Of a DNA stretch of 64,000 nucleotides, positions 41,577-54,400 are shown one piece after another. The notes under the pieces are model-generated. The model saw nothing but the letters and a program-made list of their open reading frames with translations, ran no database searches and had not been told where the DNA came from. Each line of letters begins with the position of its first letter. Within the stretch, counting starts at the first letter, position 1. This stretch comes from Pardosa pseudoannulata (taxonomy: Eukaryota > Arthropoda > Arachnida > Araneae > Lycosidae). The position numbers and the translations under genes were made by a program. The stretch spans positions 21,348,444 to 21,412,443 of the forward strand of contig CM063500.1 of NCBI GenBank assembly GCA_032207245.1, written 5' to 3'.

Positions 41577-42939
41577 TCCTGCTCTATCCCGTCAAATTGA
41601 TGGGCTGAAGTTCTTCTCTATTTTTTGCGTTTGTGATATTTTTGTGATTCAGACTTCAAAAGTAACGAACCAAAAATATTAAAGCAATCTATTTTTTTAA
41701 ACTTTGAATCATGTTTATTTCTCAATCTATACACGCGATGGCAGTATCAGACTATTTGTAATGTGTTAGATCAAACTATTTTGAATTCTTGCCTTATTTA
41801 CGAAAAGCCAGGTAAAAAAACTTATTTGATGTTCCATTTATCTTAAAGTAGATAAACTTATTGAAAAGTATTTCATTTCAGATACCATTGCAAAAAGAGA
41901 CCGGCTAAGCTTAGATAATACCACCAACTATTTCATCATTCATCATTTATGTGTGCAAGTTTAATACTGGACTGTAGAAAGTGTAACATAAATTAATTTT
42001 ACTTGTTAACTCTACTCTTACTGTTACTACTACTCTTCCTTCTCTATCCCATCAAAATAATGGGCTGAAGTTTCGCTCTCTTTTTCTTGCACCCGTGATA
42101 TTTCCGTGATGGAGTCTTCAAAAGTAATGCTCCAAAAATATTAAAACAACCTATTTCTTTTACCCGGAATCATCTTTATTTTTCACCCAATACGTCCGAT
42201 AGCAGTACCAGACTATTTGTAATGTGTTAAATCAAACTATTTTGACTCTTGCCTTATTTACAAAAAGCAAGGAAAAAAACCCTTTTGATTTTCCATTTAT
42301 CTTTAGTAGATAGACTTATTGAATTGTATTTCATTTCAGATACCATTGCAAAAAGAGGCCAACCAACCTTAGATAATAAGCCCAACCATTTCATTATTCA
42401 TCATTTATGTGTACAAGTTTAATACTGTAGTGTAGAAACTATAACATATATTTAATTTTAGTTCTTAACGTCTTTCTTCTCCATCCCGTCAAAATAATGG
42501 GCTGAAGTTCCGCCCTCTATTTCTTACGTCCTTGATATTTCAGCAATGGTGTCTTCGAAGGTAAAGCACCAAAATTATTAAAACAATCTGTTTTATTTTG
42601 ACCGGAATCATATTTATTTATTAATCTATACACCCGTTGGCAGTACCAGATTATTTGTAATGTGTTAGATCAAACTATTTGGAATTCGTGCCTTACTTAC
42701 AAAAAGCAAGGTAGAAAAAAATCTCATTTAATGTTCCATTTATCTTTTGTAGATAAAACTTATTGAAAAGTATTTCATTTCAGATACCATTGCAAAAAGA
42801 GACCGGCTAAGCTTAGATAATACCCCCAACCATTTCATCATTCATCATTTATGTGTGCAAGTTTAATACTGGACTGTAGAAAGTGTAACATAAATTAATT
42901 TTACTTGTTAACTCTACTCTTACTCTTACTACTACTCTT

Positions 42940-43144
42940 CCTTCTCTATCCCGGCCGAACGATGGCCGAATGGTAGATCACTGCTCTTCGGAACCAGAGT
43001 TCGCGGTTCGAATCCCGCTGCGGGCATGGTTGTTTGTAGCCGTTTGGAATCGACTTCAAGCTGTAGGTCCCGGTCTCATTAGCCCTCGTGTGCAAAACAG
43101 TAGACCGTAGCTCTCCAAAGCAAAGCAAAGCCTTCTCTATCCCG
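42940..43144 (+). mobile_element. tRNA-derived SINE with perfect 14-bp TSD
   Basis: The insert 42954-43130 (177 bp) lies between CCTTCTCTATCCCG at 42940-42953 and 43131-43144. The head reads GCCGAACGATGGCCGAATGG (A-box region) and GGTTCGAATCCC (B box), matching a tRNA-type Pol III promoter. The body has GTAGCCGTTTGGAATCGACT and TCATTAGCCCTCGTG, and the tail is (CAAAG)n. It is intact enough to serve as family reference. Confidence 0.92.
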
Positions 43145-45069
43145 TTAAAATAATGGGCTGAAGTTTCGCTCTTTTCTTGCACCCGTGATATTTCCGTGAT
43201 GAAGTCTTCAAAAGTAACGCACCAAAAATATTAAAACAACCTATTTCTTTTCCCCGGAATCATCTTTATTTCTCAACCTATACGTCCGATGGCAGTACCA
43301 GAATATTTGTAATGTGTTAAATCAAACTATTTTGAACTCTTGTCTTATTTACAAAAAGCAAGAGAAAATACCCATTTGATGTTCCATTTATCTTTAGTAG
43401 GTAGACTTATTGAAAGGTATTTCATTTCAGATACCATTGAAAACAGAGGCCAACCAAGCTTAGATAATAACCCCAATCATTTCATCATTCATCATTTAAG
43501 TGTACAAGTTTAATACTGTACTGTAGAAACTGTAACATAAATTTATTTTACTTCTTAACGTCTTCCTTCTCCATCCCGTCAAAATAATGGGCTGAAGTTT
43601 CGCCCTCTATTTCTTACGTCCGTGATATTTCAGCAAAGGTGTCTTCAAAAGTAAAGCACCAAAAATATTAAAACAATCTGTTTTATTTTGACCGGAATCA
43701 TATTTATTTATTAATCTATACACCCGTTGGCAGTACCAGACTATTTGTAATATGTTAGATCAAACTATTTTGCACTCTTGCCTTATTTACAAAAAGCAAA
43801 CGATAGGTAGAAAAAAACCATTTGATGATCCATTTATCTTTAGTAGGTAAACTTATTGAAAAGTATTCCATATCAGATACCATTTCAAAAAGAGGCTCTC
43901 TAAGCTTAGATAATAACTCTAACATTTTCTTCATTCATCGTTTCAACATTCATCATTTATGTGCTCAGGTTTAATACTGTACTGTAGAAAGTGTAGTATA
44001 AATTACTTTTATTATTAAACTCTTCATTCTATATCCCGTCAGAATGACGGGTTATAGAAGGAAGATATATTTCGGCCTCTATTTCATGCACCCGTGATAT
44101 TTGAGTCTTCAAAAGTAATGCATAAAAATATTAAAATAATCTATTTCTTTTGCCCGGAATCATGTTTATTTCTCAATTTATACACCCGATTACAGTACCA
44201 GATTATTTGTAATATGTTACATCAAAATATTCTTACCTTATTTATAAAAAGCAAGGTAGAAATAGCATTCCAAAATAAGGCAGACTAATCTTAGATAATA
44301 ACCCGAACCATTTCATCATTCATCAATTATGTGTGCGTGAAAATGACGGGCTGAAGTTTCACCCTCTATTTCTTGCGTCTGTGCGTCTTGAGTCTTCAAA
44401 ATTTAAGACCCAAAATTATTAAAACAATCTATTTATTTAACCTTGAAGCCCATTTATCTATCAATCTATACACCCGATGATAATACCAGACTATTTTTAA
44501 TATGTTAGATCAAACGATTTTAAAATCATGCCTTATTTACAAAATCCGAGGTAGAAAAAAATCCCACTTGATGTTCCATTTATCTTTAGTAGATAAACTT
44601 ATTGAAAAGTATTTCATTTCGGATACCATTGCAAAAAGAGGCCAGCTAAGCTGAGATAATAACCCTAATAATTTCATTCAAAGACATATTATTAGATAGA
44701 TACCTCTCACTGTTAAGAAAGGTAACTATCAAGAAAATGTTTGTGGCTCCTGAAGAGATGAAAACAATAAGAAATGCAGGAAGGAAACTCGATATTGTTG
44801 TCTAACTCTCATTAAATTTAGGTATTTTATTTGTGATCAATTTACCTGTGGTCAATATTTGGTTAGTCTAAGACTAATTTATTGGATTGCGTTATGAAAA
44901 TTATTTAAATTTTAAATTCAACCACAGGTTCTCAGAGACTACAGACTATTTTTTTAAACTATTAAGCTAAGTAAAAGTTGCTAAAGAAAATATTACTCAC
45001 TAAAATAAATACATTACAAAGTTAAATAGTTTTAAATAAAAAAGGAACATTTATTGTTATACATGAGTG

Positions 45070-45073
<4 letters not shown>

Positions 45074-45111
<38 letters not shown>

Positions 45112-45170
45112 TACATATGTATATATGTGTATATATATATAAATATGTATATATATAATGTGTATATATA

Positions 45171-45245
<75 letters not shown>
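45074..45245. repeat. (TA)n(AG)n compound microsatellite
   Basis: TA with TG interruptions passes into an AG run at about 45212-45244. Confidence 0.95.
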
Positions 45246-45247
<2 letters not shown>

Positions 45248-45249
45248 CA

Positions 45250-45424
45250 GGTTTGGTTAGGAGTGGTACGGTCTACTTTTTACAACACGAGGGCTAATGA
45301 GACAGGAACCTACTGCTTAAAGCCGATTCCGAACGACTACTAACATCAATGCCATATTGGGATTCGAAACTACGAACTCCGGTACCGAAGGCCAGCACCC
45401 TAACCAATCGCCCATCGTTCGGCT
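45250..45424 (-). mobile_element. tRNA-derived SINE, same family
   Basis: The minus strand reads GCCGAACGATGGGCGATTGG, TTTCGAATCCC, CGTTCGGAATCGGC and TCATTAGCCCTCGTG, matching the SINE at 42954. No target-site duplication could be defined beside the microsatellite. Confidence 0.8.
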
Positions 45425-46289
45425 ATAGATGTACATAAATTTACAAATTGCAAAAAATTGCCTTTCAAATTTCTCTAATATTATACGCCACCTTATCCAA
45501 AATTCTATATAAGCAGATATTTAAACATTTATGTGAAAAGAAGAAACATGACCTAATGCTAAGTTCAAATTTTGATAGCCAGTACTTTTGTGGACATACT
45601 GCCACTTTAATTATTAATAAATTAAATATGGAAATAGAAAATAAAGTGCTTTAAGTTATTTTATTCATATATGTTTTTAAAAGAGCGTTACTTATGGCCG
45701 TTTCTCTATTTCAAGGTTAAATACCTGGTACGGCTGTTTTAGGACTGAATGGATTTCTCATAGTGAATAAAAGAGTGGTTTATCAATAATTACTCATTAG
45801 GGAATATCTTAGGGAATCTTAGGGAAAACCAATCCAAATTCTACATTAAATCTTTAAACTGATCTTGAGAGTGGAGGTGTTTGAAAATTTTATTGACAGA
45901 GTTAAATCTTATGTGGAATATAATGGAATATTATACTCTACAAATGGAATCCTTTTAACCCTAAAACAAGTGCAACAAGAATTCACCTCCTGTGTAAAAT
46001 AAAGCAACACAAAATCGATAGTTATTTCTGTTTTCCCAAAACGATAAATCTTCTTTTCTTCACAGCTGTTCGAAAAAAAAATCTTATTCAAGATTAAAAA
46101 AAAAACACCTGTAAAGATTGATGTTTTATCAGGAAAATCTTTCGAAAAATAAAACTTAGGCTTTTGAATTATTTAAATCATAACTAATTGAGGTAACTTG
46201 ATTTTAGCTTGAGTGTTCACAAGTATATATTATGGAGGGGTAAGTCATTTTATGAGTTATTTTTAAAGTTGTAAATTAAAATTTTTATC
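45425..46289. other. AT-rich non-coding DNA, nothing recognised
   Basis: Small ORFs of 60-70 codons are unsupported. Confidence 0.4.
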
Positions 46290-46501
46290 ACATTATAATG
46301 GAAAATAATTCATGTAAATAAATGTGCTTTATGAAATATTTTTTTTCAAAAATTTTATTACATAAACGCTTAAAAATATTGCGCTTCCTATTAACTTTTA
46401 CTAAAATAATTAAAAGTTTATCCTCTTATGAATGTTTATGCTTGAGAAAGCATTTACATATAACTGAATAAAACTTTAATGCTTCTCTTTACAACCAGTT
46501 C

Positions 46502-46537
<36 letters not shown>

Positions 46538-46560
46538 ATATATATACATATATATATACA

Positions 46561-46646
<86 letters not shown>

Positions 46647-46649
46647 TAA

Positions 46650-46692
<43 letters not shown>

Positions 46693-47021
46693 CATAGATA
46701 CATAGATATAGATATTTACACAGGTTGGAGTTAGAATAATTCTAATTCATGTTGAATACCCAATAGGTGTTCTAGTGCTAATAAACTCTGCCTTTGAAGG
46801 AACTGGCTGTAAAAAGCCATAAAGATTTCTTCACTTATATGTAAATGCTTTTTCAAGCATAAACATTCATAAAAGATAAACTTTTAATTATTTTACTAAA
46901 AGTTAATAGCGGGCGCAATGTTTTTAAGATTTTATTTAAATAAATTTTTGAGGAAAAATAATTCAAAAAGAACATTTATTGGGTATTCAACATGGATTAC
47001 AATTATTCTAACTCCATCCTA
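46290..47021. repeat. Long fold-back (inverted) repeat
   Basis: The left arm (about 46290-46503) is the imperfect reverse complement of the right arm (about 46795-47021). Shared landmarks are ATTGCGC, ATTAACTTTTA.TAAAATAAT, GAATGTTTATGCTTGA and CCAGTTCC at the inner ends. The loop holds (TATC)n-(TA)n-(TAGA)n and a second inverted copy (46722-46766) of the outer right end (46977-47021). It could be a fold-back type transposon or a rearranged inverted duplication. Confidence 0.8.
46502..46712. repeat. (TATC)n-(TA)n-(TAGA)n palindromic microsatellite
   Basis: The tetranucleotide runs on each side are reverse complements around a TA centre, inside the fold-back repeat. Confidence 0.95.
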
Positions 47022-47033
47022 TATAAATAACTA

Positions 47034-47780
<747 letters not shown>

Positions 47781-48860
47781 ATTTATGGTAACGTATCCGG
47801 TCCCTGTTTAGGTGACACAATGAAGAATCAGGTGTGTCTTTAATAATGCATTTATTTATACCTCTGCTATATACATAATTTCTATATACACAAAAAAAAC
47901 CAATTTCAGATCACAGGTATGTGATTCGATACACGTAGGCCTGAGTAGAGACGTGCAACATGTAAGATCTGACTCTGGTGAAATAATGATGATCCGACGG
48001 AAGAAACAATTCGGTAGCTTGCGCGATAGTTTACTTAAGTAATGAAGTAGAAAAACTGTCAATTAGACGTCAAGAGTAGCGATCACAACTGGTTATCTTC
48101 GAAGAATATCAAAACACAGTTAGAATTCATAAGAGAACTATGTAAGCAATCCTGAAGAGGATTATATTAAAAAGGAAACCCAATGCACAGGGTAACGTTC
48201 TCAATCTCAGCAAGAGATATATCCCAAGGCCGTATTTTCGCTAAATAAAACTGTCCGATGTGTAGACTGGTCGAGGCGACCTCCGAGTTAGCCGACGCTG
48301 GCCACTCTTTAAAGAAAATATCCCAAGGGGGGATTATAACGAAAAAAAAATCTCCGAGAGACTGGTCAAGGCGACCTATGAATTAGCTGGTTGCTAGCTA
48401 ACTAACTTCTTCTCTCAAAAATTTTTATCTCGTTCTAAGAGAGGGACCTCACCCACAATTTCATTATTGGATCATCTAGCGATGACCTCACCTTCAACAA
48501 ACTGGATTGTTTTGGGTTAAACAATCACCAGCCGCAACCCCAGGGGAACCTGGAATTCGTAGCGGCTAGATACAAAGTCGCAGCAATTTCTTTGTAGTTC
48601 CGATGGTGATTTTTCTGCCTTTTAGTCAGGGTACCGGTTTGTCTAGTCTATTGTTTCGCTACTGTAGAGCACAAAAGTATAGACAACGTGGTGCCATGGA
48701 AACAATCCCTTTGTATCCACACAAGCGAAGTCTACCTCTCAAAGCAAAGTTCTTTGATGTCGACACACCGCTAAATCACGCTGTTGTAATATAGATGTAT
48801 GCCTTCAAAGTCACATTCACACACATAAATGTCGGTCGACACTACTGTCGACCAATACCA
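47781..48860. mobile_element. GC-richer repeat-derived block, possibly LTR, minus strand
   Basis: The block starts GGTAACGTATCCGGTCCC and carries ATTTATTTATACC (an AATAAAT signal on the minus strand). A ~95-bp direct repeat (about 48219-48295 and 48319-48390) shares ATATCCCAAGG and GACTGGTC.AGGCGACCT. A palindrome TGTCGGTCGACA-like run lies at 48828-48855. The composition is unlike the flanks. An LTR or another transposon remnant is likely; no ORF with a known domain was seen. Confidence 0.35.
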
Positions 48861-48989
48861 ATAGAATCATTCTAAGCGTTCTTGTGTCAAAGACCTGAAA
48901 ATAGCATTAAAGCCTATGGACTATGATACAAGCATTACTGATCTACAGAAAAGCATTTTTATTGAAAAAGAAAAATATTATATTTAAAA

Positions 48990-49560
48990 TATTTCTTTCT
49001 ATTTATTATTTAATGTAATTTTTAAATAATTCAAATTAAAACTTGTTTTGTATAAAACCATTTTTAGTGGGAATAAAAATTTTGGATAAATACTGCTGTG
49101 ATCAGTATAAAAAATCCCCATATTGTAAAAAAATTATAAAAATGTTCTTTAATTACTTAGTTTTACATTTTTACTGTCTGACACGTTTTGGAATAAAATA
49201 CATTTTACTGTAGTATTATTAATCCAATCTTTTATAGTGTAATAAAATGAGAAAAGGTAAAATATTTCCTGTAATTTAAAAATCCTTTCCCTTTTAATGT
49301 TAAGTTTCTTAAATTAGTAAAGTGGTTTTGTATAAAACCATTAAAAATAGAAATATAAATTTCTGAAAAAAATATAGTGAGAGCCGTATAAAAAGGATTA
49401 TATTGTAAAAATGCTCTTCAATTAATGTATTTTATATTTTTACTGTCTGGAATTTTAGAATAAAATTCATGTTATACACTGCAATATATATTCTTCCGCT
49501 AGTCATTTATAATGTAATAAACTTTAAAAAAAATTAAAATTTTTGCTGTAATTTAAAAAT
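48990..49560. repeat. ~290-bp tandem duplication
   Basis: GTTTTGTATAAAACCATT occurs at about 49045 and 49326, followed in both by AT-rich sequence with TTTTTACTGTCTG. Confidence 0.8.
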
Positions 49561-49789
49561 TATTTCGCTTTGAATGAAGTACTTTAGATGCTCTAATTTG
49601 CCCTAAAGTAATTTTATTACTAAAAATCAAACAAAAACTTACGTATTTTATATCATTGCATACATACCCTTACATAATGTACAAATGCATCTCTATAATT
49701 TAAATACTGAAAAACATAATGGAATGAAATGAAATGAAAGTTATATGCATTACGCAGACAGAAATGGGAAGGTTTTACAATTTCTAAAA

Positions 49790-50255
49790 CCTATATCTTT
49801 AATGTAGCTATAGTTAATTTTTTTATTACTTAAATTAAAGTAAAGTTAGTCAGATATATAATCCTTATATCTATTCAACTTAAAATTTTAAAATATTTGA
49901 TTATATACTAGTATAACTGCACAAAAACTATCAGAAATGTACAAAATTAACTGTCCAGTAATTTAATCTTAACAAATTAACGATGACAAAAGTAAAGATC
50001 TATATAGCAGGTGATAACTATTAAGGTGATTTGTGAAGACAGAAGGATATTACTAGATTTACGGATTCTACGGGAGGCATATTGAAATGGACAAGTTGAT
50101 GACATTAAAAAACATATCTATTTAATGTAGCTATAGTTAAATTTTTTGTTACATAAATGAAAGTAAAGTTAGTCAGTTAGATATATAATCCTTATATTTG
50201 TTGAATTTAAAATTTAAAAATATTTAATTATATACTGGTATAACTGCACAAGGGT
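49790..50255. repeat. ~135-bp direct repeat about 320 bp apart
   Basis: TTTAATGTAGCTATAGTTAA through ACTGCACAA occurs at 49798 and 50121. Both copies share GTAAAGTTAGTCAG. Confidence 0.85.
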
Positions 50256-50269
50256 TTCATGAGTGAATA

Positions 50270-50900
50270 GATTCACGAATTCCACGGGAGGCATATTGAA
50301 ATTGACAAGCTGATGAGTGGCACATTAAGGTGCAGTGAGTAGGGATCGCGTAAGGCCAAAAGCTCAGGACCTGTGGCCACCTGCAACTTGAAAGAACCCT
50401 GCACATTATGGTCCACTACCACTGTCTGTTGGGGGTAAGGCTTATAGAGGTCGACGATGAGGTATATGATAAAATGGTCTGGCAGGGGATGGCTTCGGAA
50501 GAGGTTTTTATCCAAAGATCATCCAGCATGAGGTACCAAAGTACGCAGTAGATTATATGAATGCATCCAAGCTCCCTGCTCATTGAGTGGCCCAGTGTGT
50601 GGATGCAACCCGTGAACCATTATTCAAGGTCGATATCATGACCAGTACTGCTGTGGTGAACATGCTGTGGTGCTATGGTGGCCATAGTGTGGAGGCAACA
50701 AAAGAGGTTCTCATGGAAAAATTATATAGGACCATGAAATGCATGTGGGAGAGGATCCAGAATCCTCATAGTAAGCAAATAGCAAAAGGATTACACATAA
50801 TATTTATTAGTATGGGAAAATCTGATTACATCTTGATAACGGTTGGGCGAGAAGAAAATAAGAGACACAGAATCTCAGGGAAAGAAAAGAGAGGGAGCTG
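50270..50900 (+). pseudogene. Coding-like GC-richer island, unknown protein
   Basis: The plus strand has an open stretch with LGVRLIEVDDEVYDKMVWQG and MASEEVFIQRSSSMRY, a stop near 50551, then in another frame a 104-codon run (50587-50901) with TSTAVVNMLWCYGGHSVEAT and LYRTMKCMWERIQNPHSKQI. A minus-strand ORF (50273-50515) overlaps. Composition differs sharply from the AT-rich flanks, and the two plus-strand pieces look like one gene broken by a stop and a frameshift. I recognise no family. It may be a decayed gene or part of an unknown element. Confidence 0.35.
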
Positions 50901-51410
50901 AGGACGAGAAGAGCACGAAACTTGAGGTGATTCCAGTAGTTGACGACCTAGCTCTTTTCTTGTCTCAATAACGCCCCAGCGTCAAGCCAGAGCTGCCATG
51001 TTCATTGTTGCATCAACTTACCCCGAGCCATCCCTTGACAGATGCCCATCTCCTTTATTAGGTGTGTACCCATTCCCCTGTGTCTCGAGTAACTCATTCC
51101 TTTTAAGACTGTTGGCTCCACCGCATAGTTAAATAAAATAATTGTTAAATGATATTAGGTAATTTAATCATTAGATGTTGAAGCCTTGACACTATTATGA
51201 TTGTATGAATATGAAATGGCAAATAAAGTTGATAAATAATAAAATTTAAGTTTGCAGAATTAAGTATTGGTTATTATTTTGGCCAAGGACAGAACCCAGG
51301 TTAGAGCTATAGGTAGCTCAGTGTTATGAGCACGTGTATTGTACTATACGCCTATTGTATTAAGCTCATATTTACAAAATTTATTAATTTAATTTTATGC
51401 TAGATAATTT
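50901..51410. other. Mixed-composition DNA, possible tRNA-like trace
   Basis: The region falls from moderate GC to very AT-rich. TAGGTAGCTCAGTG at 51308-51321 resembles an A box, but no B box or fold supports a tRNA. Confidence 0.3.
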
Positions 51411-54400
51411 TAGCAGTTTAATTAATAGTATTTTATGATTTATTCCAATTATATTACTCTCCTGTTAAGCTTTATTTTTCGGGAGACTGAAACATTAGAA
51501 GACTCTTTAGGAGGACTTTTAAAATCCTGACAAATTTAAAAAAAAAGATTTTTTAAACTTGAACAAAATATTTCTAACATTTAAATTAAAAAATTATTAA
51601 ATATAGGTAATTCAAAGAAATTCAATGGTTTATTTAATTTTATTTTTACAACAATTTAATATTTTTTTTAAATCTACTTCTTTAAATAGTTATAAGGCAA
51701 GTATAAAAATGCTGAAAGCAAAAGTAAAACAAATAATTTAATTTTAGGAAAAATAATTTAAAACAATTTAACAAATAATTATATCTAATTAATTTGTTTT
51801 TATATCTAACCATTTAGGAGGACGTGAACAATCAGAGATCCTTTAGGAAAACTTTTAAAATGCTGACAAATTAAAAAAATAATTTTTTAAACTTTACCCA
51901 AAATATTTCTAACATTTAAAATGAAAAATTATTAAATATAGATAATTCTGAGAAATTAATTGACCTATTTAATTTTATTTTTAGTAGAATTTAATAATTT
52001 TTAAAATTTTACTTCTTTAAATAGTTATAAGGCAAATATAAAAATGCTTAAAGTTAAAGTGAAATAATAGTTTAATTTTATGAAAAATAAATAAAATTAT
52101 TTTAACAAATAATTATATATAATTCGTTATGATATCTAAATAATTCGTTATTATATCTAACCATTTAGGAGGACTTACATTCGGAGGCATTTTAGGAGAA
52201 CGTTTAAAATGCTGATAAATTTAAAAAATAACTTTTTAAATTTTACACAAAATATTTCTAACATCTAAATTGAAAAATTATTAAATATAGATAATTCCAA
52301 GAAATTAATTGGCCTATTTACTTTTACTTTCACCGCAATTTAATAATTTTATAAATTTATTTCTTTAAATAGTTATAAGGCAAATATAAAAATGTTGAAA
52401 GAGAAAGTAAAATAAATAATTTATTTTTATGAAAAATAATTAAAAAAATTTTAACAAATAATTACATCTAATTAGTTGTTATATCTGATTAATCTAATAT
52501 CTAATTAGCTGTAAAATAAATGTATTGTAAAATATTTTTATTGCAGTTTAACTAATCTTGACTTATTCACTTTTTTAAAACCTTATTAGATAAATATAAA
52601 AGAGTTGATGTTTGAAAAAACTAAATATTTTAAATTTTCACAAAATAATTCTAACATTTTTCAATAAATTCAAAATTAAACATAATTAATTTCAATCAAG
52701 TAATGGTTTCAGTAAATTTTATTTTTATTACAGTCTGAGTAAACTTAAGATATGTAATGCTTACAGAAGCATTTAATAGTATATACAATAAAATAATTTA
52801 ATTAATAATAACAATAGAATAATTTAATTTTAAACAAAATAACTGTAACATTTTTAGATATAATTATAATGAATTCGAAATAAATATAACTAATGTTAAA
52901 TTTTATTTTTATTACAATTTAACTAAGATTTGGCTTATTCGTTTCTTTAAAACCTTATTGGAGAAATATTAAAAAAATCATATTTGAAAACTCATATTTG
53001 AAAAAAAAACTATATCATAATTTTACATAAATTTTTTTAACTTGTTTCTATGAATTCAATATTAAATATTAATTCGAAGCAAAAAATTAATATTTTCCTA
53101 CATTAAAATTTATTTTTGGTATAATGTGAGTAATCTTAAAATATTCACTGATTAAAAAAGTTATTAAGCAATTGAATAATTTAATTTTATGCAAAAGTAA
53201 TTGTAACATTTTTTAACAAATAATAATATGTAATTCGAAGTAAATAAATATAATTTTTTCTTGCTAGAATTTATTTACTCTTTGACTTATACACATCTTT
53301 AAAACCTTATCAGCGAAATAAAAAAATAACTGATATTTGAAAAAAAATTGAAAGTTTTATCGATAAATTCAATTTTATATATAATTAATTTTAAACAAAA
53401 AAGTGTCATATTAAATTTTATTTTTATTAAAATTATTAATTAATATAAATAATGATAGTAATTATTGGGTATTCATTGCTTAAAAAAGTTATTAGGCAAA
53501 CAATAACTTATAACTTATTGATATTTAAAAAAAAATTGAAAATTTCGTCGATGTGTTCAATTTTAAATATAATTAATTTTAAAAATATTGTCATATTTGA
53601 TTTTTTCTATTAAAATTATTAATTAATAAAATTAATGGTAGTGATTATTGGGCATTCACTGCTTCAAAACGTTATTAGGCAAACATAAAAAGGTTAAAAT
53701 AAAAAATAATTTAATATTATACAAAGCAGTTTAAACAATTTTGAAAACTACATAGACTAATTTAATTTTAAACAACATAATTTAAAAATGTTTTTACAAA
53801 TAATTATAACTAATTCAAATTAAATAAAACTAATGTCAAATTTTAATACAATCAATTCCAAATAATTAACTTTAATATTAAATTTTATTTTCATTTTAAT
53901 TCAACAAAGCTTAGCATCCGATATTTGAAAAAAACTGAAAATATTATCGATAAATTCAGTATTAAGTATAATTAATTTTAAACAAAAAAAGTGTCATCCT
54001 ATATTTTATTTTTATTAAAATTATTAATTAATAAAATTATGGATAGTAATTTTTGGGAATTCACTACTTAAAAAACTTATTAGGCAAAAAATTTATAAAT
54101 TATTGATATATGAAAAAAATAGAAAATTTTATAGATATATTCAATTCTAAATATAATTAATTTAGATAAAATATTCATATATAAATTTTATTTTTATTAA
54201 AATTATTAATTAATAAAATTAATGATAGTAATTATTGGGCATTCATTGCTTAAAAACATTATTAGGCAAACAAAAAAAGGGTAAGATAAAAAATAATTTA
54301 ATATTATACAAAGCAGTTAAAACAATTTTGAAAATTACATCGAATAATTTAATTTTAAACAAAATAATTTTAACATGTTTTTACAAATAAATATAACTAA

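Larger units (their letters stand above)
41476..44690. repeat. Tandem array, ~450-bp unit, about seven units
   Basis: The anchor TACCATTG lies at 41883, 42341, 42785, 43432, 43878 (variant) and 44624. Spacings are 457, 444, 647, 446 and 746. The 647 gap equals ~456 plus a SINE with its duplication, and the 746 gap holds a deleted unit. Each unit carries TATCCCGTCAAAATAATGGG, a near-palindrome, followed by CTGAAG. No coding sequence was recognised. Confidence 0.92.

Noticed and set aside
42954..43030. Functional tRNA gene
   Set aside because: A and B boxes are present, but the sequence has a SINE body, tail and target-site duplication and no good cloverleaf.
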